Shown: positions 6,105 to 14,121 of the stretch, piece by piece
Position numbering within the stretch: the stretch's first letter is position 1
Layout of the letters: each line of letters starts with the position of its first letter
Origin: a virus
Reading direction: 5' to 3' (one strand)
IMG/VR virus record: IMGVR_UViG_3300037427_000312
Span: 1-21,932 of that record
Length of the DNA stretch: 21,932 nt
Translations under genes and position numbers: made by a program
The notes under the pieces: model-generated
Told to the model about the DNA's origin: nothing
Databases searched by the model: none
What the model saw: the letters and a program-made list of their open reading frames with translations, nothing else

Positions 6105-8509
6105 TGAATATATATACTAATACCAATAGTGCTTTCCCTAGTCAAGTAGTGAGTGATGCTGAAAAAGCAAGTATTGAATATGGGAGTCAAGTTGCTATGG
6201 CCATAGAATATGAATGGTTTAAGACAGGAAGAACTAATGGAAATAGGTATTTAACTAATTGGAATCAATTCCACCAATTAAGATTATATGCTCGTGGAGA
6301 ACAAAGCATACAAAAATACAAAGATGAATTATCTATTAATGGTGATTTGTCTTATCTTAATTTAGATTGGCAACCAGTTCCTATATTATCTAAATTTGTA
6401 GATATAGTTGTAAACGGTATATCAGCTAAAACATATGATATTAAAGCTTATGCTCAAGATCCAGAGTCTATAAAGCAAAGAACTAAGTACGCTGCTAAAA
6501 TACAAGAGGATATGCTTGCTAGAGAATATCTTAATTCTTTAAAGCAATCTTTAGGTATAAATTTATACCAAAGCTCTTCACCTGAAATACTACCTGAAAC
6601 TCCTGAAGAACTTGAACTTCACATGCAACTATCTTATAAGCAAAGTATAGAGATAGCTGAAGAAGAAGCTATATCTTCTGTTATGGATCATAACAAATAC
6701 GATTTAACAAAGCGAAGATTAAACATGGACTTAGCTGTTTGTGGTATTGCAGCTTGTAAAACAAACTTTAATACAGCTGAGGGTATAACAGTAGATTATG
6801 TAGATCCAGCTTATATGGTTTATTCATATACTGAAGATCCTAATTTTGAAGATATATATTATGTAGGAGAAATAAAGTCTATTACAATTCCTGAACTTAA
6901 AAAAGAATTTCCTGATATATCTAATGAAGAATTAGAAAGAATACAGAAAATGCCTGGAAATAGAAATTATATTACAGGTTGGGGAGGTTATGATGAAAAT
7001 ACTGTTCAAATAATGTATTTTGATTATAAAACATATCATAACCAAGTATTTAAAATAAAACAAACAGATCAAGGTTTAGAAAAAGCCTTAGAAAAAGATG
7101 ATACTTTTAATCCTCCACAAAATGATGGTTTTGAAAAAGTAAGTAGAAGTATAGAGGTTTTATATAGTGGTGCTAAAGTGCTAGGAACTGATACTATGTT
7201 AAAGTGGGAACTTGCTGAAAACATGTCTAGACCTATGTCAGATACTACAAAAGTAGAAATGAATTACGCGATATGCGCGCCACGTATGTATAAAGGTAGA
7301 ATAGAATCACTTGTAAGTAAGTGTATTGGTTTTGCTGATATGATACAATTAACCCACTTAAAACTACAACAAGTGTTAGCTAAAATGGTACCAGACGGTG
7401 TTTATTTAGACATGGACGGTCTTGCTGAAGTTGATTTAGGTAACGGAACTAACTATAATCCAGCAGAAGCATTAAATATGTATTTCCAAACTGGTAGTAT
7501 TGTTGGTAGATCTCTTACTCAAGATGGTGATATGAATCCTGGAAAAGTTCCTATTCAAGAATTAACAGCTAGTTCTGGCCAAGGTAAGATACAAAGTTTA
7601 ATTTCTACATATCAATATTATTTACAAATGATAAGAGATGTGACGGGATTAAATGAAGCGAGAGATGGTAGTACACCAGATAAACAAACATTAGTTGGTT
7701 TACAAAAAATGGCAGCTAACGCGTCTAACGTAGCTACTAGACACATCAAACAAGCTGGTTTATATATAACATTAAGGATAGCAGAAAATATTGCTTTAAA
7801 AATAGCAGACGCATTAGAATTTCCATTAACAGCTGAGTCTTTAGTTAATAATATTTCTAATTACAATGTAAATACTTTGATTGAGGTTCAAAACCTTAAT
7901 CTTCATGATTTTGGTATATATTTAGAATTAGAACCAGACGAGGAACAGCAAGCTCAATTAGAGCAAAATATTCAAATGGCTTTACAGCAAGGTGGGATTG
8001 ATTTAGAAGATGCTATAGATTTAAGACAAATAAAAAACCTTAAATTAGCTAATCAGTTATTAAAAGTAAAACGTAAAGCTAAAGGTAAGCAAGATCAAGA
8101 AAACTCTATGGCTCAAGCTAGAGCTCAATCTGAAGCTCAAGCTGATGCAGCTGAAAAAATAGGTTTAGCAGAAGTTCAAAAACAAGAAGCTATTTCTGGA
8201 TCTAAAGTTCAATATGAACAAGCAAGATCTCAGATGGAGATTCAACGTATGCAAACCGCTGCACAATTAGAACAAGAAAAAATGCAGGCTCAATTCCAGT
8301 ATGATATGCAATTAAAGCAGATGGATATGCAGTCAATGCAAGATAAAGAACAAAGAATAGAAGATCGTAAAGATAAGCGTATAAAAATGGAAGGTACGCA
8401 ACAAAGTCAGATGATAGATCAAAGAAAAAATGATTTAATGCCAATTGATTTTGAAAAAGAAGGTGCAAATCCACAAGCTGATGGAATGCCGCAAGGACCA
8501 ACAGCTTAA
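6104..8509 (+). CDS. Portal protein
   Basis: 801 residues placed between terminase and scaffold/capsid genes. The pattern AVCGIAACKTNF (211-222), VDYVDPAYMVYSYTEDP (230-246) and the following beta-rich stem region match what I recall for portal proteins of podoviruses and crAss-like phages. A helical region with YLQMIRDVTGLNEARDG (506-522) is typical of the portal crown-to-clip helices preceding the C-terminus. The last ~140 residues (about 661-775) are a Gln/Met/Ala-rich coiled coil, then a short disordered tail. The portal forms the dodecameric DNA channel at one capsid vertex. Start ATG overlaps the terminase stop; after its TAA comes a 27-base A/T leader for the scaffold gene. Length agrees with large portals of this group. 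Confidence 0.87.
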   Translation: MNIYTNTNSAFPSQVVSDAEKASIEYGSQVAMAIEYEWFKTGRTNGNRYLTNWNQFHQLRLYARGEQSIQKYKDELSINGDLSYLNLDWQPVPILSKFVDIVVNGISAKTYDIKAYAQDPESIKQRTKYAAKIQEDMLAREYLNSLKQSLGINLYQSSSPEILPETPEELELHMQLSYKQSIEIAEEEAISSVMDHNKYDLTKRRLNMDLAVCGIAACKTNFNTAEGITVDYVDPAYMVYSYTEDPNFEDIYYVGEIKSITIPELKKEFPDISNEELERIQKMPGNRNYITGWGGYDENTVQIMYFDYKTYHNQVFKIKQTDQGLEKALEKDDTFNPPQNDGFEKVSRSIEVLYSGAKVLGTDTMLKWELAENMSRPMSDTTKVEMNYAICAPRMYKGRIESLVSKCIGFADMIQLTHLKLQQVLAKMVPDGVYLDMDGLAEVDLGNGTNYNPAEALNMYFQTGSIVGRSLTQDGDMNPGKVPIQELTASSGQGKIQSLISTYQYYLQMIRDVTGLNEARDGSTPDKQTLVGLQKMAANASNVATRHIKQAGLYITLRIAENIALKIADALEFPLTAESLVNNISNYNVNTLIEVQNLNLHDFGIYLELEPDEEQQAQLEQNIQMALQQGGIDLEDAIDLRQIKNLKLANQLLKVKRKAKGKQDQENSMAQARAQSEAQADAAEKIGLAEVQKQEAISGSKVQYEQARSQMEIQRMQTAAQLEQEKMQAQFQYDMQLKQMDMQSMQDKEQRIEDRKDKRIKMEGTQQSQMIDQRKNDLMPIDFEKEGANPQADGMPQGPTA

Positions 8510-8542
8510 TTATTAATTATTTAATTATATTATATTATGTCA
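8509..8542 (+). repeat. Leader repeat, copy A (before scaffold gene)
   Basis: A 34-base A/T-rich segment that covers the last base of the portal stop codon, the intergenic space and the first codons of the scaffold gene, ending in TATATTATGTCA. It recurs at 11268-11301 with a single mismatch (T versus C at the ninth base). It has no Shine-Dalgarno sequence. Its placement at the start codon both times suggests a conserved translation or transcription start element, or a duplicated segment. Confidence 0.7.
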
Positions 8543-9751
8543 GAATTAAAAACAAATGAACCTGTTAAACAGGAAGGTGACTTTAAAATAAAGTCTAAGC
8601 CTAAAAAACCTAAACAATTAGGTAATAGTGAACAGGAAGTAAAGAAAGTAAATTTAAAAGAACCGTTAGTAGAAATACCTAACGATGTTACCAAGGTTAC
8701 AATACCTAAGGAAGCACTTAAAGAAGAAAACAATGCCATTCAAATCGGAGAAACAAAGGAAGTACCTGTGGAAAAACCATCCGGAGATAGCGCAGAGGTG
8801 GGAGAACCTATACAAGAGTCCAACGAGACTACTGAAGGGTTTTCTCCAATCAAAGAAGTAACGGAAGAAGTTAAAAAAGTAGAAGCAGAAATAAAAGAAG
8901 CTATTAGAGATGAAAAAGTATTAGGTAAACAATTACCTGAGAATATCGAAAAACTAGTTAATTTTATGGAAGAAACTGGTGGGACAATAGAAGATTACAC
9001 TAGATTAAATGCTGATTATACTACTGTAGATGATACTACTTTATTAAAAGAATATTATAAGCAGACTAAACCACATTTAGATGCTGAAGAAATAGACTTT
9101 ATCATGGAAGATAAATTCGATTTCGATACAGAAATTGACGAAGAGCGTGACGTCAAAAAGAAAAAACTCGCTAAAAAAGAGGAGATTGCAAAAGCTAAAA
9201 GCTTTTTAGAAGAAACTAAGAATAAATATTACGACGAAATCAAGTTGAGAACCGGCGTAACTCAGGATCAACAAAAAGCTATGGACTTTTTCAATCGATA
9301 CAATAAGCAGCAAGAAATAGCTGAGCAACAACATCAAACATTCCAGGAAAATACAAAACAACTTTTCAATGAAAATTTCGAAGGTTTCGATATATCGGTG
9401 GGAGATAAAAAATATAAGTACAATATAAAGGATGTAGATAAAGTTGCTGAAAACCAATCAAACATTAACAATTTAGTTAAGAAGTTCTTAGACAATGAAG
9501 GTAATGTTACTGATGCGGCTGGTTATCACAAAGCAATTTATGCGGCTGAAAATGTAGATAGAATCGCGTCTCATTTTTATGAGCAAGGAAAAGCAGATGC
9601 AGTTAAAGACGTGGTGAATAAATCTAAAAATTTATCACCTATAAAAGCTAGAACCCAACAAGGTGAAGTTTTTGTAAATGGCTTTAAAGTTAAATCTGTT
9701 TCTGGAGCTGATTCTTCTAAATTAAAAATCAAAAGAAGAAAATTTAACTAA
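8537..9751 (+). CDS. Capsid scaffold protein (putative)
   Basis: 404 residues between portal and major capsid genes, the usual scaffold position. The composition fits: extremely rich in Lys and Glu, few aromatics in the first 130 residues (disordered), then helices with IEKLVNFMEETGG and EEIDFIMEDKF, a coiled-coil region about 205-285 (KKEEIAKAKSFLEETKNKYY), and a basic C-terminus (KLKIKRRKFN) such as scaffolds use to bind capsid protein. SPIK occurs twice (103-106 and 367-370). Scaffolds direct procapsid assembly and leave before DNA packaging. No protease motif (Ser-His-Asp or similar) is visible, so a fused maturation protease is unlikely. The start at 8537 is preceded by the duplicated leader; 16 bases separate it from the capsid gene. 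Confidence 0.68.
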   Translation: MSELKTNEPVKQEGDFKIKSKPKKPKQLGNSEQEVKKVNLKEPLVEIPNDVTKVTIPKEALKEENNAIQIGETKEVPVEKPSGDSAEVGEPIQESNETTEGFSPIKEVTEEVKKVEAEIKEAIRDEKVLGKQLPENIEKLVNFMEETGGTIEDYTRLNADYTTVDDTTLLKEYYKQTKPHLDAEEIDFIMEDKFDFDTEIDEERDVKKKKLAKKEEIAKAKSFLEETKNKYYDEIKLRTGVTQDQQKAMDFFNRYNKQQEIAEQQHQTFQENTKQLFNENFEGFDISVGDKKYKYNIKDVDKVAENQSNINNLVKKFLDNEGNVTDAAGYHKAIYAAENVDRIASHFYEQGKADAVKDVVNKSKNLSPIKARTQQGEVFVNGFKVKSVSGADSSKLKIKRRKFN

Positions 9752-9767
9752 TTAAAAATTTAAAATT
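9752..9767 (+). promoter_or_regulatory. A/T leader of the major capsid gene
   Basis: The 16 bases between scaffold stop and capsid ATG are A/T only: TTAAAAATTTAAAATT. The most heavily expressed gene of the phage thus lacks a Shine-Dalgarno sequence. The last bases plus start (TTAAAATTATGAG) are identical to those at the 2601 gene. Confidence 0.5.
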
Positions 9768-11222
9768 ATGAGTTTATCTCCACAATTTGGTAGTATTATT
9801 CCAAGTCCGATTCAAACTCCATCACCTTCAGCTTATTTAGCTTTTAACGGTGGAGCGAATGACTTTGCGCAACAATATTTACCAGAAATTTACGAACAAG
9901 AAGTAGAGCGTTATGGAAACAGAACGTTATCTGGCTTTTTGAGAATGGTTGGGGCAGAAATGCCAATGACCTCAGATCAAGTAATCTGGTCTGAACAAAA
10001 TAGATTACATATATCCTATGACAACTGTAGCGTAGCTGCAGGAGGAGGAGCTGGTGCTGGTTTAGCATCTGTTGTTACAATTCCAGTTGGTGCAGGTGTA
10101 ACTAACGTTATATCTATTAACGATACTGTTGTACTTTTAGACCCTAACGGTCAAGAAGCTAAAGGTATTGTTACAGCAAGAGCTGCTGGTAACGTAACAG
10201 TTCAACCATTTGCTAACGCAACATTTGATGCACAGGGAATTAGTATTGCTGCTGCAACAATTAAAATGTTTGTTTATGGTTCTGACTACACTAAAGGAAC
10301 TAGCTTAGCTGCTGGTGGTGTAGGTAATTCAAACGCTAGAATAAGCGTTGACCCTTCATTCACACAGTTTTCTAACTCACCAGTGATCATAAGAGATCAG
10401 TACGTTGTTACTGGATCTGATATGGCACAGATTGGTTGGGTTGAAGTTGCTACTGAAGATGGTGCTTCTGGATACCTTTGGTATTTAAAAGCTGAATCTG
10501 AAACTAGATTAAGATTCGAAGATTACTTAGAAATGGCAATGGTAGAAGGTGAATTAAACGCTAACGTTAATGGTGCTGCAGGAAGTTATGCTACTGCTGT
10601 TTTACCAGGTACGCAAGGTTTATTTGCTGCTATTAGAGCTAGAGGTAATGTAAACGTTGGTTTTACAGCGGCTGCAGGACTTGATGAGTTTGATGCTATT
10701 CTTAAAAACCTAGATACTCAAGGAGCTATTGAAGAAAACATGTTATTCTTACAGAGACAAACATCTCTTGATTTTGATGATATGTTAGCTTCTATCTCTG
10801 GTGGTTTCGCTGGTGGTACTGCTTTCGGTTTATTCGAAAATTCAGAAGAAATGGCACTTAACTTAGGTTTCTCTGGTTTTAGAAGAGGTTCTTATGACTT
10901 CTATAAAACTGATTGGAAATACTTAAACGACGCTTCTACAAGAGGTGCTATCGTTGGTGTTAATTCAATTGAAGGTGTATTAGTTCCTGCTGGAACAAGC
11001 ACAGTTTATGATCAAATCTTAGGTACTAACATTAGAAGACCTTTCTTACATGTAAGATATAGAGCTTCTCAAGGTGACGACAGAAGAATGAAATCATGGT
11101 TAACTGGTGCTGCTGGTGGTGCATTTACTTCAACTCTTGATGCTATGGAAGTTAACTTCCTATCTGAAAGATGTTTAGTAACTCAAGCTGCTAACAACTT
11201 CGTTTTATTCCAAGGATTATAG
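9768..11222 (+). CDS. Major capsid protein (HK97 fold expected)
   Basis: 484 residues. N-terminal PSPIQTPSPSAYL, then NDFAQQYLPEIYEQEVERYG (31-50) and FLRMVGAEMPMTSDQVIWSEQ, a segment I recall as conserved in capsid proteins of crAss-like and marine Bacteroidota podoviruses. A Gly/Ala/Val-rich beta insertion (about 88-165) is followed by the helical/beta core, and RRPFLHVRYRASQGDDRRM near the C-terminus. Length and position after portal and scaffold agree. C-ending codons (AAC, GAC, TTC) are visibly commoner than in neighbouring genes, consistent with very high expression. A UUCG hairpin lies 13 bases after the TAG, as expected where capsid message must be terminated or stabilised. The HK97 fold is inferred from the family and cannot be proven by eye. 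Confidence 0.87.
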   Translation: MSLSPQFGSIIPSPIQTPSPSAYLAFNGGANDFAQQYLPEIYEQEVERYGNRTLSGFLRMVGAEMPMTSDQVIWSEQNRLHISYDNCSVAAGGGAGAGLASVVTIPVGAGVTNVISINDTVVLLDPNGQEAKGIVTARAAGNVTVQPFANATFDAQGISIAAATIKMFVYGSDYTKGTSLAAGGVGNSNARISVDPSFTQFSNSPVIIRDQYVVTGSDMAQIGWVEVATEDGASGYLWYLKAESETRLRFEDYLEMAMVEGELNANVNGAAGSYATAVLPGTQGLFAAIRARGNVNVGFTAAAGLDEFDAILKNLDTQGAIEENMLFLQRQTSLDFDDMLASISGGFAGGTAFGLFENSEEMALNLGFSGFRRGSYDFYKTDWKYLNDASTRGAIVGVNSIEGVLVPAGTSTVYDQILGTNIRRPFLHVRYRASQGDDRRMKSWLTGAAGGAFTSTLDAMEVNFLSERCLVTQAANNFVLFQGL

Positions 11223-11235
11223 TAATCCAAATTTA

Positions 11236-11270
11236 AATAATTATCCCCGTCTTCGGGCGGGGTAATTATT
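11236..11270 (+). terminator. UUCG-tetraloop hairpin after the capsid gene
   Basis: A long stem: AATAATTA (11236-11243) pairs with TAATTATT (11263-11270); after one bulged T (11244), CCCCGTC (11245-11251) pairs with GGCGGGG (11256-11262, one G-U pair) around the loop TTCG (11252-11255). C(UUCG)G is an exceptionally stable tetraloop. It is the most GC-rich spot in the window. The downstream arm has only scattered Ts instead of a long T run, so it may be a leaky intrinsic terminator or an mRNA 3'-end stabiliser that raises capsid expression over the downstream genes. Confidence 0.8.
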
Positions 11271-11301
11271 ATTAACTATTTAATTATATTATATTATGTC
11301 A
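11268..11301 (+). repeat. Leader repeat, copy B (before 11296 gene)
   Basis: Second copy of the 34-base leader found at 8509-8542, differing at one base. It begins within the last three bases of the hairpin's right arm and runs over the ATG at 11296 (ends TATATTATGTCA). The coding sequences diverge immediately after it. Confidence 0.7.
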
Positions 11302-12078
11302 AAAAATGAAAAAAAAGTAGAGGTTAAAAAACCTCAAGGCCCAAAATGGGAAGTAAGAGATAGAGTTTATTATTTAAAAGGAGATAAGTCTCCTTTAACT
11401 TTAACAATACCAGGTAAGCATTCAAAAAAGCATGCGTTACTCTGGTTTGACGAGACTACAGGAAAACAAAGAGAAATAAGATATGCAACCAATCAAGATT
11501 CACCATTAGTCGATGAGCAAAAAGGTGAAGCAACGATGGGTCATATAATTTTTAGAGACGGTTTTTTAAAAGTTCCTAAACATAAACAGAATTTACAAAA
11601 ACTACTTTCACTATATCACCCTTTAAAAAATAAAACATATGAAGAGTATAGTGCTGTAGCAGAAGCTAAAGATGAACTATATGATTTAGAAATGGAAATA
11701 GAAGCATTAAATGCAGCTAGAAACATAGACATAGATCATGCTGAAGCTATATTAAGAGTTGAAAAAGGTTCTGAAGTAAATAATATGAGCTCTAAAGAAA
11801 TTAAAAGAGATTTATTATTGTTTGCGAAAAATAACTCAAAGTTATTTATTGCATTAGCTAATGATGAGAATGTGCAGTTGAGAAATTTTGCTATTAAAGC
11901 TAGGGAACTAGGTATAATAAAGCTATCTCAAGATCAAAGAACGTTCTCTTGGGGATCAAATGACAGGAAATTAATGAATGTTCCTTTTGATGAAAACCCT
12001 TATTCAGCTTTTGCTGCTTTCTTGAAAACAGATGAGGGAGTAGAAATTTATAAATCTATAGATAAAAAGCTCAATTAA
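11296..12078 (+). CDS. Conserved hypothetical phage protein after capsid gene (260 aa)
   Basis: 260 residues. N-terminal basic stretch, then a beta-rich part with RVYYLKGDKSPLTLTI, HALLWFDETTGKQREIRY and ATMGHIIFRDGFLKVP, a helical middle with KLLSLYHPLKNKTYEEY and LEMEIEALNAARNIDIDHAE, and a helical end with MSSKEIKRDLLLFAKNN and NPYSAFAAFLKTDEG. I recognise this as a family common in uncultured marine Bacteroidota phages, always next to the capsid gene, but know of no assigned function. No enzyme motif is seen. It is flanked by two GC-rich hairpins (11236-11270 and 12093-12117), so its message level may be set separately. Candidate roles: capsid auxiliary protein or head-completion protein. 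Confidence 0.7.
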   Translation: MSKNEKKVEVKKPQGPKWEVRDRVYYLKGDKSPLTLTIPGKHSKKHALLWFDETTGKQREIRYATNQDSPLVDEQKGEATMGHIIFRDGFLKVPKHKQNLQKLLSLYHPLKNKTYEEYSAVAEAKDELYDLEMEIEALNAARNIDIDHAEAILRVEKGSEVNNMSSKEIKRDLLLFAKNNSKLFIALANDENVQLRNFAIKARELGIIKLSQDQRTFSWGSNDRKLMNVPFDENPYSAFAAFLKTDEGVEIYKSIDKKLN

Positions 12079-12092
12079 CAAGTGATAATAAT

Positions 12093-12117
12093 AGAGGGGT
12101 GACACTTTGTCACCTCT
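12093..12117 (+). terminator. GC-rich hairpin between 11296 and 12140 genes
   Basis: GGTGACA (12098-12104) pairs with TGTCACC (12108-12114) around a three-base CTT loop; with two bulged Gs (12096-12097), AGA (12093-12095) pairs with TCT (12115-12117). A/T arms outside (ATAATA near 12086, TATTATAAT at 12119) could extend it. No T run follows, so it is either a weak terminator or an mRNA processing/stability structure. It also covers a TTG at 12107 that would otherwise extend the next gene upstream. Confidence 0.65.
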
Positions 12118-12139
12118 GTATTATAATAAAAAAAATATA

Positions 12140-12889
12140 ATGGCAGTAAATATAAATACAGTATACACAACAGTCTTGTACATATTAAACAAAGAACAAA
12201 GAGGATATGTTACTCCATCAGAGTTTAATAGTATTTCTGCTCAAGTACAAAACGAAATATTTCAAGCTTATTTTCCAGACGGAAATCAAGTTAATAGATA
12301 CAATCAAAACAATCAACAGAATGACACAGAGTTCTTTAACATGTTTAAAGACACTGCTTATAAGTTATATCCATTTGAACAAGATATAGCTTTTACTTAT
12401 GTCGGTGGTAATACAGCTTGGCAAAACAACACCGCAAACGTTATCTACAAATTAGGTCAAATAATATCTACATACAATACAACAAACGTAAACAATCCAG
12501 TACGTAATTCAATAACTCAATTAACTAGTAAAAAAGATTTTGAATTAATTACAAGATCTAATTTAACTAGTCCTACCAATCAATATCCTATATGTTACAC
12601 TACTAATAATGCTGGTTCATTAATAATAAGAGTATCTCCTAATCCAGATGTTTTAAGTATAAATTGCTTAACTGTTCCTACAGCTCCTATTTGGGGTTTT
12701 ACTACTGGTAATTTAGGTCAATATATATACAATGCTGGTACTTCTACGGATTTTGAATTAGATATTTCAGAACAAACTAATATTATAACACAAGTCTTAA
12801 AATATTGTGGTATAATAATAAACGATCCTACAATAATACAAACTGCGGAACAAGAAGCAATGTCAGTTTCACAAAATGAAAAATCATAA
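12140..12889 (+). CDS. Conserved hypothetical, likely head-tail connector region (249 aa)
   Basis: 249 residues from the ATG at 12140. An upstream in-frame TTG (12107) is rejected because it sits in the hairpin and because TATTATAATAAAAAAAATATA before 12140 is the typical A/T leader. The protein starts MAVNINTVYTTVLYILNKEQ, with a helical RGYVTPSEFNSISAQVQNEIF (21-41) segment, a Gln/Asn-rich linker (NRYNQNNQQND) and a mostly beta C-terminal part. The N-terminal EQRGY-x-TP-x-EFN pattern is one I recall from marine Bacteroidota phage genes at the same position. No function is known to me; connector or ring protein is inferred from its place after the capsid gene. Its TAA shares an A with the next ATG (TAATG). 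Confidence 0.7.
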   Translation: MAVNINTVYTTVLYILNKEQRGYVTPSEFNSISAQVQNEIFQAYFPDGNQVNRYNQNNQQNDTEFFNMFKDTAYKLYPFEQDIAFTYVGGNTAWQNNTANVIYKLGQIISTYNTTNVNNPVRNSITQLTSKKDFELITRSNLTSPTNQYPICYTTNNAGSLIIRVSPNPDVLSINCLTVPTAPIWGFTTGNLGQYIYNAGTSTDFELDISEQTNIITQVLKYCGIIINDPTIIQTAEQEAMSVSQNEKS

Positions 12890-14115
12890 TGGCGCAAATA
12901 ACAGAAACTAACCAACAATATTATCAAGGCTCACAAGGCTTTAGAGGAACAGGAGGTGCACTAACTATAACAACTACGTTTAATACTGATCTTTTGTATG
13001 GTAGTTGGAATCCAGCAGTAGCTGAATATGCTTTAAATAATTTTAAAATATATACTAGTACTACAGGTTTTCCAGGTAGTTGGACTGAGTATGTGTTACA
13101 ATATTCTGTAACTGGAAACGCTATAACATTTGCTGCTAACCCTGCTAATAATTTATATATAGTTGTACAATTAAAAATATTAACTGGTGGTCAGTATGCT
13201 AATACTCCAGCAGAAGAAGCCGTAGGAGATGCAGTAGAAGAAAACTATGGGAGCTATCAATATATAAAACTAGGAGATATAATAGATAATTACATGGTTG
13301 GTTATGTAGGTGATGGAAAAATACTTCAAACTGCTAAAAAATCAGATGTATTATTTTTTGCTAAACGATCTTTACAAGAATTTAGTTATGATACTTTAAA
13401 AAGTATTAAATCTCAAGAATTAACTGTACCAGATAATTTATCTTTAATTATGCCACAAGATTATGTTAATTATGTGGCATTGTCTTGGATAGATCATTAT
13501 GGGGTAAAAAGACCTTTATATCCTAACAATAATTTAACTATAAACCCTTACACTAAATTATTACAAGATGAATCAGGAATACCAACTCAAGATAATTTTG
13601 GTGAAGATTTAGAAGGAACGTCAATAACTGTAGAAAGATGGCAAGATACTAACCCTAATAGATTATTAAATGAAGAAGCTTTATATCTTCAAGATGAATG
13701 GGCTTATGGATGGTACTCTAATGATTTTGGTTCCGGACCATGGAATTGGGGAAGATTATATGGAATAGATCCTCAATATTCTAACACTAATGGATGGTTT
13801 GGGATAAATGAAAGAGAAGGTAAGTTTACTTTTTCTAGTAACTTAAGAGATAGATTAATTGTGTTAGAGTATATATCTGATGGACTTGCTTATGATTTAG
13901 ATACTAGAGTACCTAAAATGGCTGAAGAAGCAATGTATATGAGTATATCATATAATTTATTAGCTGGTAGAGCAGGTGTTCCTGAAGGTCTAGTAGCAAG
14001 ATTTAAAAAAGATAGAAGAGCAGCGTTGAGAAATGCTAAGATAAGATTATCAAATATTAAACTTGAAGAAATAGTTCAAGTAATGAGGGGTCAATCTAAA
14101 TGGATTAAACACTAA
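12889..14115 (+). CDS. Probable tail adaptor/ring structural protein (408 aa)
   Basis: 408 residues. The first ~100 residues are beta-rich and aromatic (FNTDLLYGSWNPAVAEYALN, FPGSWTEYVLQYSVTGN), resembling in pattern the N-terminal domain of podovirus tail proteins that dock to the virion. The remainder is mixed helix/beta with SDVLFFAKRSLQEFSYDTLK, LTVPDNLSLIMPQDYVNYV and a highly basic helical end LRNAKIRLSNIKLEEIVQV-MRGQSKWIKH. That C-terminal signature is familiar from uncultured marine phages, where it is described only as structural. Location between connector-type genes and the giant tail gene suggests an adaptor comparable to T7 gp11 or a Crassvirales ring protein. ATG overlaps the preceding stop by one base; six bases separate it from the next ATG. 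Confidence 0.68.
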   Translation: MAQITETNQQYYQGSQGFRGTGGALTITTTFNTDLLYGSWNPAVAEYALNNFKIYTSTTGFPGSWTEYVLQYSVTGNAITFAANPANNLYIVVQLKILTGGQYANTPAEEAVGDAVEENYGSYQYIKLGDIIDNYMVGYVGDGKILQTAKKSDVLFFAKRSLQEFSYDTLKSIKSQELTVPDNLSLIMPQDYVNYVALSWIDHYGVKRPLYPNNNLTINPYTKLLQDESGIPTQDNFGEDLEGTSITVERWQDTNPNRLLNEEALYLQDEWAYGWYSNDFGSGPWNWGRLYGIDPQYSNTNGWFGINEREGKFTFSSNLRDRLIVLEYISDGLAYDLDTRVPKMAEEAMYMSISYNLLAGRAGVPEGLVARFKKDRRAALRNAKIRLSNIKLEEIVQVMRGQSKWIKH

Positions 14116-14121
14116 AATTTA

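Noticed and set aside
12107-12139. TTG-initiated upstream extension of the 12140 gene
   Set aside because: The TTG lies within a stable hairpin, and the ATG at 12140 has the A/T leader typical of this phage.
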